64,000 nucleotides of DNA from Gammaproteobacteria bacterium (GTDB taxonomy: Bacteria; Pseudomonadota; Gammaproteobacteria; Burkholderiales; Rhodocyclaceae). The notes under the pieces are model-generated. The model was not told where the DNA came from, did no database searches, and worked only from the letters and a program-made list of their open reading frames with translations. Position 1 is the stretch's first letter. Each line of letters starts with the position of its first letter. Where the stretch lies: positions 37,721 through 101,720 of the forward strand of contig JARFTZ010000056.1 of NCBI GenBank assembly GCA_029289235.1, written 5' to 3'. The translations under genes were made by a program, and so were the position numbers. This document shows, one piece after another, positions 19,529-27,365 of the stretch.

Positions 19529-19738
19529 CTAAACCACTCGGGCGCATTTGCCCGACAGGCATTGCCCCAGCCAGTGATCGAGCGACACCACACCGCCGCC
19601 CCGCGCGATCAGGAACAATAGTACCGTCATCCACACGCCATGCGCCGGGTACGCATCGGGATAGACAACGATCTGGATCACCAGCGTCATGATCAACAAG
19701 GCGAGGGCGAGCAAAGCAGAGGTCATCGTCTTGTTCAT
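19529..19738 (-). CDS. Small predicted membrane protein
   Basis: MNKTMTSALLALALLIMTLVIQIVVYPDAYPAHGVWMTVLLFLIARGGG; two hydrophobic helices, directly upstream of the TVP38 fusion. Confidence 0.55.
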   Translation of the reverse strand: MNKTMTSALLALALLIMTLVIQIVVYPDAYPAHGVWMTVLLFLIARGGGVVSLDHWLGQCLSGKCARVV

Positions 19739-20119
19739 GGTCAGTCTCCTTGGTTGCATTGGTCATCGGGCGGGAGCCCGAACCGCCAGCCGGAATGCCG
19801 GACTGTTAATCGTTAGTCGGAGCTAGCGGCGATTTCTTACAAGGAGCTTTCGTCGTCCTCAGAAACGAGGATGGATTGGCTCACGCTGAATGCTGCCAAA
19901 ATTGGACAAAAGCAATTACAATGGCGCGCCCATCTCGCGATCGCGAGATTCGCTGCGGCTCAGCGCAAGTACTTGATAGAAATACAATACTCTTGGTTTT
20001 TAGTGCCGGTCTGGTATCGAATTCAAGCGCTTGTGATCAAAGGATGATTGTTTCAGAAGTCTAAAACGCCTAGGACTATCAGGTCGTCCGAGGACAACGC
20101 ATTCAATTCGAAGAATCTC

Positions 20120-20713
20120 ATGCGCAAGCTGGACCATCAATCTCGTAAATCCATCTGCCACCGGTTCCGGTCATACATCGCCAGGTCAGTCCCTCAACGG
20201 GAAGATCTGGCCTGTTCACGCTGGTTGCGGCCGATCGCCCACCTGGTCGTTAAAGACGATCTATGGCGTTTCAAACGCGATACCGTTGCCCGCGGCGTGG
20301 CTATCGGCCTGTTCTGGGCATTCCTGCTCCCGGTCGCCCAGATCCCGTTCAGCGTGATGCAGTGTGTCTTTCAACGCGGAATGATCACGGCGTCGATCAT
20401 CGCGACATTTATTACCAACCCCCTCAACTTCCCGTTCTGGTGGTGGCTCGCCTACAAGGTTGGCAATGCCTTGATGGGAGGTGGATTGGCATATGCGCCA
20501 CCATCCGCGAGTGTGGACTGGCTCGATTGGGCGCTGAGCATCGGGAAACCGACCTTCCTCGGGATGGTCATTTTTGCGCTGGCGTTTTCCACGATCGGCT
20601 ATTTCTCCGTCAAGCTGGTCTGGAATTTCCGGGTACTGCACAAGCGCCGGACCCGCCGATTGCAGTACCGTTTGATTGTGGAGGCAGGCAGCGCCTCTGC
20701 GACAAGCTCCTGA
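20120..20713 (+). CDS. DUF2062 domain membrane protein
   Basis: RFKRDTVARGVAIGLFWAFLLPVAQIPFSVMQCVFQRGMITASIIATFITNPLNFPFWWWLAYKVG. Confidence 0.8.
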   Translation: MRKLDHQSRKSICHRFRSYIARSVPQREDLACSRWLRPIAHLVVKDDLWRFKRDTVARGVAIGLFWAFLLPVAQIPFSVMQCVFQRGMITASIIATFITNPLNFPFWWWLAYKVGNALMGGGLAYAPPSASVDWLDWALSIGKPTFLGMVIFALAFSTIGYFSVKLVWNFRVLHKRRTRRLQYRLIVEAGSASATSS

Positions 20714-20756
20714 TTCTGAATTACCTACTGGCTCGCATCGAGACGGATAAAGGCCT

Positions 20757-21752
20757 TCACAAGGCAGTCGAATTGGCGAACGAGACGCCCGCCGCATAAC
20801 ATTCCGGATACTCACTGGACGCCATCGCCGCCGTCCTGACGGAGTAATCCGGCCCATCCATGATCCGCCGGTAATACGACTGCCACGCATCCGATTCCGG
20901 CGGCCAGTTGGCGAGGAAACGCGCTTCCCATGCCGCATGGTCATAGGCGACCGGCAGCGCATGAACCTGCGCCCCGGCGAAAACGCTGCCATAGAGCGCC
21001 GCATGGACCGGCGGCGCGATGCCGATGCGGGTAAGCACGCCGTGGCGCGAGCCGTGAAAGTTCGGTAGACCGGAGGCGCCATTATTGATGACCCTGCCGT
21101 TTGCAAAGCGCCGCAGCGCCGGCAAACAGGTGTGGCTGCTGGCGAACACGTCGACCTGAGCGTCGTGAAACGCCTCCTTCAGCCAGATGCCGTTCTCTGA
21201 CGCGTCCAACGCCTTGGCGTCGAAACGCCAGCCGGCGAGCGAGTCGGCATCGCCATGCACCACGCCAACACGGCAGCCGCCGACGCGAAAGCGCGCGACC
21301 ATGGGCAAGGCACTCAAACGCTGAAGAACGTCCGGGAAACGCGCTGCCGTCACCTTCAGCCGCGCATGGATGCGGTTCGAGCGCTCGACGAAGGCATCGC
21401 CAACGTCCTCCGGATACGCACAGCCGCACCCGGCACTCTCTTCCCCTGAAAACAATTCAGCTTCGACATTACCGAGCGTCGCCGAATGGCGCAGCACCCG
21501 TTCGTTGATTTCGGAAAATCCGGCCGGATCGACATTGAACCAGTTGAAATCGCCGTTGAAGCACAGCGTCACCGGGCCGTCCTCGGCCGCCGCCAGCGCC
21601 TCGATGGCGTCCAGCGCCGGCAGGTTGCCGTACAGTCCCCCGATCACGTAGAGCGTACGGGCCTCTTGTATCGGGGCCTGGCCAATCGCCGCGGCGCCGT
21701 AGCGATAGCGCAGCGGACAGGCTCGACCGGCGCGGCCTGATGTCTCGCTCAC
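20757..21752 (-). CDS. Calcineurin-like metallophosphoesterase
   Basis: YVIGGLYGNLPALDAI, CFNGDFNWF, VVHGDADSLAGW, VINNGASGLPNF: metallophosphatase-type blocks. Confidence 0.75.
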   Translation of the reverse strand: MSETSGRAGRACPLRYRYGAAAIGQAPIQEARTLYVIGGLYGNLPALDAIEALAAAEDGPVTLCFNGDFNWFNVDPAGFSEINERVLRHSATLGNVEAELFSGEESAGCGCAYPEDVGDAFVERSNRIHARLKVTAARFPDVLQRLSALPMVARFRVGGCRVGVVHGDADSLAGWRFDAKALDASENGIWLKEAFHDAQVDVFASSHTCLPALRRFANGRVINNGASGLPNFHGSRHGVLTRIGIAPPVHAALYGSVFAGAQVHALPVAYDHAAWEARFLANWPPESDAWQSYYRRIMDGPDYSVRTAAMASSEYPECYAAGVSFANSTAL

Positions 21753-22564
21753 GGCTTGCTCCCGATTGCGGCGAGCACTTTCGAAGCCGATGGAACTTCC
21801 CAGAACGCCTTTTGTGGAGAGTCTTCCGGGCGATACAGCCGCATCAGCGTCGTGTCGTCGACTTCGCCGACCGGCAGGTCGAAGGCGATCCGCCCCTGCT
21901 TCAGGCCGATCACGCGTTCGGCGAGCAGCGGCAACAGCGAGGGGTTATGCACCACGGTAATCAATGTCTTCCCGGCGGCGGCCTGGACGAGCAGCCGGCA
22001 GACTTCCGCCGCCGCCGACGGATCGAGCGCGGCCGTCGGTTCGTCGGCCAGGATCAGGGACGGCGCCTGCACGAGCAGGCGGGCAATCGCCGCCTTCTGG
22101 CGCTCTCCTCCCGACAACCGGTCGGCCCGCGTGCCGGCCAGCGCCAGCAGGCCGACGGACTGCAGCGCCGCCTCCGCCCGAACGATCTCGCCGGCGGGGA
22201 AGCAACGCGTCCAGCCACGCCAGCCGGGAACACGTCCGAGCGCGCCGATCAGCACGTTCTCCAGCACCGACAGCCGGCCCACCAGATGCAGCCCCTGCAA
22301 CACCTGCCCGACCTCCCGGCGCAAGGCGCGCAATGTTTCGGCCGGTACCGGGTGGACCAGTTGGCGGCCGAGCACCTGCACCTGTCCGTGCTTTGGCGCC
22401 ATGAAGCCGGTCAGCAGGCGCAGAAGCGTCGATTTGCCGGCCCCGTTGTGCCCGACAACGGCCACGCGCTCGCCCTGTGCAAGGTTCAATTGCGGAATTT
22501 CCAGCACGGCCCGGCCACCCGCCATGCAGACGACGCCATCGAGGACGATGCTCGGGATCGTCAT
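21749..22564 (-). CDS. PhnC-like ABC transporter ATP-binding protein
   Basis: Walker A GHNGAGKST, DRLSGGERQKAAIARLL, LILADEPTAALDP; next to PhnE/PhnD-like genes. Confidence 0.9.
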   Translation of the reverse strand: MTIPSIVLDGVVCMAGGRAVLEIPQLNLAQGERVAVVGHNGAGKSTLLRLLTGFMAPKHGQVQVLGRQLVHPVPAETLRALRREVGQVLQGLHLVGRLSVLENVLIGALGRVPGWRGWTRCFPAGEIVRAEAALQSVGLLALAGTRADRLSGGERQKAAIARLLVQAPSLILADEPTAALDPSAAAEVCRLLVQAAAGKTLITVVHNPSLLPLLAERVIGLKQGRIAFDLPVGEVDDTTLMRLYRPEDSPQKAFWEVPSASKVLAAIGSKP

Positions 22565-23442
22565 AGCAGCGCCTCACGGATGCGCCGGCTGAGCGCGTCG
22601 AAGGCGGAGACCAGGGCAACGATGACAATCAGCACCGTCGCCAGCCGGCCCCACTGGAACAGCGCGACCGATTCGGTAATCAGCAGGCCCAGCCCGCCCG
22701 CGCCGATGAGGCCGAGGATGGTCGAATCGCGGATGTTGAATTCCCAGACGTAGAGGTGGCTCGACACGAACTGCGGCAGGACCGACGGCCAGATGGCGTT
22801 GAAGAACACCTGCACCGGCCCGGCGCCGACGCTGCGCACGGCATCGACGGCGGCCATGTCCAGCGTTTCGATCGCTTCCGCAAAGAGCTTGCCGTAGGTC
22901 CCCGAGGAATGCAGGGCGATGGCCAGGATGCCGGCCGTCGAACCGAGGCCGACGATGCCGACCAGCACCAGGCCGAACACCAGTGTATGGATCGAGCGCG
23001 TCACGTCGAGAATCCCCTTGGCCAGCCAGGCCAGCGGCTTCGGCGCGGCCAGGTTGCGCGCCGTCAGTACGGCCAGCGGCAAGGCCAGCAAGGCGCCGAG
23101 CAGGGAGCCAAGGGTGGCGATGCGCACGGTCGTCCACGTGGCGCGGCCGAGGCCGGCCAGGTAATCGGCCTCGGCCTGCCGGCGGTTCTCGATGCGAAGC
23201 ACGCGACCATCGTCGCTGCGGTATTCGAGCTGCGTTTCGCCGAACCACACGTCGAGAAAGCTCGGCCGGGCGAATTCGCCCGCCGTCTTGACCAGATTGG
23301 CCCACGGATTGCGCCCCAGCGACAACTCGTCTTCCTGCGCCAGCGAGCCGAGACAGACCGCCACCAGCAGCGCGTAGGCCAGCGTCAGCCCGAGGAAGCC
23401 CAGCCGTCCGGAAACGCCGGGGAGGCGGCGTGCGGCCATCAC
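22561..23442 (-). CDS. PhnE-like ABC transporter permease
   Basis: WTTVRIATLGSLLGALLALPLAVLTARNLA, RSIHTLVFGLVLVGIVGLGSTAGILAIALHSSGTYGKLFAEAIETLD motif. Confidence 0.9.
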   Translation of the reverse strand: MMAARRLPGVSGRLGFLGLTLAYALLVAVCLGSLAQEDELSLGRNPWANLVKTAGEFARPSFLDVWFGETQLEYRSDDGRVLRIENRRQAEADYLAGLGRATWTTVRIATLGSLLGALLALPLAVLTARNLAAPKPLAWLAKGILDVTRSIHTLVFGLVLVGIVGLGSTAGILAIALHSSGTYGKLFAEAIETLDMAAVDAVRSVGAGPVQVFFNAIWPSVLPQFVSSHLYVWEFNIRDSTILGLIGAGGLGLLITESVALFQWGRLATVLIVIVALVSAFDALSRRIREALL

Positions 23443-24311
23443 TGCACCGAGAGTTTTCCGGTCGCCAGGCCGGCGTCGCGGATCGGCTTATAGAACGCGT
23501 TGTCGCTGCTGACGAAGCCGGTGTAGTGCGGCGGCAGCAGTTTGGGCTGGGTCTTCAGCACGTTCCCCACGTCGCCCAGCGCCCCCTGCAGCTTCGCGAC
23601 CAGCGCCGTGTCGGCGGCAAGCGCCTTGCTCACGGCGAATGCGTCGTTCGGCAACGGCTCGGACTGCCAGATGATCTTCGAGCGTTCAGCCTTGATCAGC
23701 CCCTGTTCGATCATCGCGTTGCGGTTGCGGTTGTAATCAGCGCCGGCATCGAGCACGCCTTGCGTCACCTGGGTCTGAATCGCCTGATGCGAGGTGTGCA
23801 CCACCCTCGCGAAATACGTTTCCGGCGTAATGCCCTGGGTCATCAGGTAGTGCAGCGGAATCAGGTAACCCGAGGTGGAGCCCTTGTCGCCGAAGGCGAA
23901 GGTCCGCCCCTTCAGATCCGCTGGCAAACGGATGCCCGAATCGGGGTGAGTCACCATGATCGCGAAATACTCCGGCTTGCCGTCGTAGAGGATGGTGGAG
24001 ATGACCTGCGCGCCGGACTGGTGGTTGGCCAGCACGTAGCCCCATGGCCCGAGCAGGGCGATGTCCGTCTCGCCGTTGGCCAGCGACTTGGCGAGTCCCT
24101 CCCAGCTATCGACGGTGCGCAACTGCACCGGCCGGTTCAGCCGGGCGGTGAGGTAATCGGCCAGCGGGCGGTAGGTCGCATCGTTCTTGTCCTTGTCCGG
24201 TTGGAAGAGGCCAACGCCGAACTTGAGTGGCGGCTCGGATGCAAACGCGGAAGAGAAGAAAAGCGAACTGGCCAGTGCGGTCAGGAATCGAAAAAAACCG
24301 TGCATTTGCAT
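23439..24311 (-). CDS. PhnD-like phosphonate-type ABC transporter substrate-binding protein
   Basis: Signal peptide then LKFGVGLFQPDKDKNDATYRPLADYLTARLNRPVQLRTVDSWEGLAKSLANGETDIALLGPWGYVLA. Start ATG at 24311 or 24305. Confidence 0.87.
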   Translation of the reverse strand: MQMHGFFRFLTALASSLFFSSAFASEPPLKFGVGLFQPDKDKNDATYRPLADYLTARLNRPVQLRTVDSWEGLAKSLANGETDIALLGPWGYVLANHQSGAQVISTILYDGKPEYFAIMVTHPDSGIRLPADLKGRTFAFGDKGSTSGYLIPLHYLMTQGITPETYFARVVHTSHQAIQTQVTQGVLDAGADYNRNRNAMIEQGLIKAERSKIIWQSEPLPNDAFAVSKALAADTALVAKLQGALGDVGNVLKTQPKLLPPHYTGFVSSDNAFYKPIRDAGLATGKLSVQ

Positions 24312-24318
24312 TCTCCTT

Positions 24319-25314
24319 TCACGAAGCCGCAGCCGGTTCCGATGCTTTTTCCGACCCCAGCGCCCCGCCACAACTGCTGCCCTGCCCTGCGGTGCAGCCG
24401 TAACAATGATCGGCCACGCGGATCGGCCGGCCCGCGAAATCCGTCTCCAGCAACTCGGAAAGATGCACCGGCCGCGCTTCCGCTCCGCCCGGATGCAAGC
24501 CGAGCATCTGGTTGAAATCGCAGTCGAACACATAGCCCTGCCAGCTGACGGAAATCAGGCTGCGGCACATCACGCCATCCAGGTTCTCGGCGCGATAAGC
24601 CCCCTTGAGCAGCGCCATGTACGGGTGGAACTCGTTGCGCGAGATGAGCTGGCTGCCGAAGCGCTGGATGGGCATGTTGGTCAGCGCGAAAAGGTGGTTG
24701 AAGACGATGCCGTAGCGCGTCGCCAGCTGTTCCTTGTAGGACTGCTCCAGCCGCACCTGGTCGGGCGGCAGGGATGGCCCGAGCGGGTTGTAGACGAGGT
24801 TGAGCACCCGCCCGCTGTCCGGCAGGCCATAGCCCAGGTCGTTGAGCTGGCGCAACCCATCGAGGCTGGACTGGAAAACGCCGTCGCCGCGCTGCTTGTT
24901 GAAGTTCTCTTCCAGATAGCAGGGCAGCGAGGCGGTGATCTCGACCGCGTTGTCGGCGAGGAACACCGCCAGCGTCTCGTAGCCCGGTTCGTTGAGGATG
25001 GTCAGGTTGCAGCGGTCGATCACGCGCAGCCCCATCGCCCGGGCTTCGCCGACCAGCCAGCGGAAATGCGGGTTCATCTCCGGCGCGCCACCGGTCAGAT
25101 CAAGCGTCTGGATCGCTTGCCGACGCGCGAAGTCCAGCAATACCTCCATGGTTTCCCGACTCATTTCTTCGGTGCGCTTCGGACTGGCCGCCACGTGGCA
25201 ATGAAAGCACGACTGGTTGCAGCGATAGCCGAGATTGGCCTGCAGGGTTTCCAGTTTGCCGCGCCGGATCGGCGGGAAGTCGGTCTTGACCAACAGCGGG
25301 AACGTGTCGCGCAT
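24319..25314 (-). CDS. arsS: Radical SAM protein of the ArsS (arsenosugar biosynthesis radical SAM/(seleno)Cys domain) family, Cys form
   Basis: LGYRCNQSCFHCHVAASPKRTEEM (CxxxCxxC), LDLTGGAPEMNPHFRWLV, YLEENFNKQRGDGVFQSSLDGLRQLNDLGYG, C-terminal CYGCTAGQGSSCGGAL. Confidence 0.9.
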   Translation of the reverse strand: MRDTFPLLVKTDFPPIRRGKLETLQANLGYRCNQSCFHCHVAASPKRTEEMSRETMEVLLDFARRQAIQTLDLTGGAPEMNPHFRWLVGEARAMGLRVIDRCNLTILNEPGYETLAVFLADNAVEITASLPCYLEENFNKQRGDGVFQSSLDGLRQLNDLGYGLPDSGRVLNLVYNPLGPSLPPDQVRLEQSYKEQLATRYGIVFNHLFALTNMPIQRFGSQLISRNEFHPYMALLKGAYRAENLDGVMCRSLISVSWQGYVFDCDFNQMLGLHPGGAEARPVHLSELLETDFAGRPIRVADHCYGCTAGQGSSCGGALGSEKASEPAAAS

Positions 25315-25478
25315 GCCTCTTCTCCTGAAAGGTTTTACCCATTAGACGCACAAGCAGGCGAATTCTTACAGGAACCGCGCAAATATTTCGCGAATGCAAG
25401 GCGACACCCCCGGATATTTGCTATTTTCCGGGGGGCCGTCCGGCTCGGCCGGGCAATCATCTCGACAGACACGCAACA

Positions 25479-26087
25479 ATGACAACAATGAACGGCGAAC
25501 TCTTTTCCTCGGTCTTCCTGCTGCTCCTCGTGCTCGACCCGCTCGGCAACATGCCTTTCGTGCTCTCGCTGCTGCGCAACACGCCGGAAGCGCGCCGGCC
25601 GCGCATCATCCTGCGCGAATGCGCGATCGCCACGCTGGTGCTGGTCGGGTTCCTGTTCGTCGGCGACTGGCTGCTTTACGCCATGCGCCTGAGCGACCCG
25701 GCACTGGAAATCGCCGGCGGCGTGATCCTCCTGCTGATCGCCTTGCGCATGGCCTTCCCGCCGCCCAAGCACACGGCGGCCGAGCACGAAACCGCCACCG
25801 AACCGCTGATCGTGCCGCTGGCCATCCCGATGATTGCCGGCCCCTCGGCGCTGGCGACCGTGCTGCTCGCCTCGCGCCATTCCAACGGCGAGACGCTGCT
25901 GTGGGTCGGCGCCGTCGTCCTTGCCTGCCTGATCAACGCCGCGCTGCTGCTTGCCTCCGGCTGGTTTTCCCGCCTCTTCGGCAAGGCCGGCATGGAAGCG
26001 CTGGAACGCCTGATGGGCCTGATCCTGACCGCGATCGCCGTGCAGATGCTGATCACCGGCATCCGCATCGCCTTCAAGATCGGCTGA
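25479..26087 (+). CDS. MarC family membrane protein
   Basis: LLLVLDPLGNMPFVLSLLRNTPEARRPRIILRECAIA, PLAIPMIAGPSALATVLL. Confidence 0.9.
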   Translation: MTTMNGELFSSVFLLLLVLDPLGNMPFVLSLLRNTPEARRPRIILRECAIATLVLVGFLFVGDWLLYAMRLSDPALEIAGGVILLLIALRMAFPPPKHTAAEHETATEPLIVPLAIPMIAGPSALATVLLASRHSNGETLLWVGAVVLACLINAALLLASGWFSRLFGKAGMEALERLMGLILTAIAVQMLITGIRIAFKIG

Positions 26088-26132
26088 TCGGAGCGATTCG
26101 GAAACGCTCAGCGCCTGTGAAACGTCCGAAAA

Positions 26133-26235
26133 TCCACCGCAAAGGCGCAAAGAGGCAAAGAACACGCAAAGAAATTCCTCTGTTTCATTCGTTCTTCTTT
26201 GCGAAACCTTTGCGCCTTTGCGCCTTTGCGGTGGA
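26133..26235. repeat. Long-hairpin element with 41-nt arms (TCCACCGCAAAGGCGCAAAG...)
   Basis: Left arm 26133-26173 and right arm 26195-26235 are near-complementary (about 6 mismatches by eye). Confidence 0.85.
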
Positions 26236-26259
26236 CGTAAAGGTTTTCGTCACCGACTC

Positions 26260-26700
26260 TCAATCCTGCAGCAACTTGATCCAGACGAACAGCGTCTGAT
26301 CCTGCGACTCGGCGAGTTGCGCCAGTTCGACCATTGCCGTGAGGTACGCCAGAACCTCCTCGGGATCCACGCCCTCGTCCTCGTACAGCTCGTTCGCCGC
26401 CAGTTCCCCGGCCAGGTCTTCCAGCGCTTCGTCATCGAGCGTCGCCAGGGCGTCGAACAATTCGGGGTCGATGCGCAGGAGCAGCGTTTCATCCTCGCCT
26501 TCGGCCACGAACACCGGCTCATAGCGATCAAGCGCCTCATGCAGCGAGTCGCCGGTCAGCAGCGAATGCAAGGCGGCGATCCGCGTCGTATCCAGACCAG
26601 GCGCCTCGAAACCGCTCCATTGCTTCAACGGCGCACCCGATACGGCAACCTCGGGATATTCATCCTCCTCCGCAGCCACCACACAGGTCAGAAATTCCAT
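26260..26700 (-). CDS. Conserved hypothetical acidic protein
   Basis: 146-aa ORF MEFLTCVVAAEEDEYPEVAVSG...; preferred over the overlapping +strand ORF. Confidence 0.6.
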   Translation of the reverse strand: MEFLTCVVAAEEDEYPEVAVSGAPLKQWSGFEAPGLDTTRIAALHSLLTGDSLHEALDRYEPVFVAEGEDETLLLRIDPELFDALATLDDEALEDLAGELAANELYEDEGVDPEEVLAYLTAMVELAQLAESQDQTLFVWIKLLQD

Positions 26701-26769
26701 GCTCCCTCCAGACGATCGATCTTCGAAGCGGCGGAGTTTACTCCCGAACGGCCCGCAGTCAGGAATCAG

Positions 26770-27171
26770 TCAGGAGCACACCACCGCGGCTCCGGAAAGA
26801 ACATGCTGGGCGAAACCGCGGTCGGAACCGACGATATGTTTGGTCATCCAGACACGGAGAAACTCGACCAGCTCCCTTTCGATCGCCTTGTTGATCGAAT
26901 TCTTCTCGATTTCGGCGAGCACCTTGAAGAAATGCGCGTGCTCCGCGGTATGCAAACGGAGATCCGGGAAATCGAACAGGCGCATGAGCGCTTCTTCGCA
27001 GGTGAAATGGAAGCGCGCAAAATCCCTCAGTTCGGCGACCAGGAAATAGATCGACGACCAGCTCTGGCCCTGCCGGATGGCCTCCTCGATGGCCCCGAAG
27101 TGGCCGATCAGCTGCTTGTGCTGGTCATCGAGTTCAACGATTCCCAGCGAGTATTCATTGCGCCAGTGCAT
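26770..27171 (-). CDS. Bacteriohemerythrin-like protein
   Basis: GIVELDDQHKQLIGHFGAIEEAI, FHFTCEEALM, HTAEHAHFFKVL, WMTKHIVGSD: hemerythrin His/Glu ligands. Confidence 0.88.
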   Translation of the reverse strand: MHWRNEYSLGIVELDDQHKQLIGHFGAIEEAIRQGQSWSSIYFLVAELRDFARFHFTCEEALMRLFDFPDLRLHTAEHAHFFKVLAEIEKNSINKAIERELVEFLRVWMTKHIVGSDRGFAQHVLSGAAVVCS

Positions 27172-27365
27172 GGACGGCCTCCGGTCCGACGTCGCCGCCC
27201 CGAGGTTCGGGCCGCGCGCCGGATGTATGACTTTAGTAATAAATCCTTATAGCGCAGAACACCGCTCTCCCCATGTGCAGAAAGTCACACTCTTTGCGCA
27301 CCCGTACGCCAACAGAAACCACAGCGTAAAATTGCCCCTCCCCGTTTCAGCCGACAAAAACAACA

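Noticed and set aside
26133-26235. Possible CRISPR-like repeat array (CGCAAAGGCGCAAAG tandem look)
   Set aside because: Only short internal repetition within two hairpin arms; no regularly spaced repeats with unique spacers and no cas genes.
26218-27252. 344-aa + strand ORF across the hemerythrin and hypothetical genes
   Set aside because: Opposite strand carries a bona fide hemerythrin; the + ORF has no recognisable motif.
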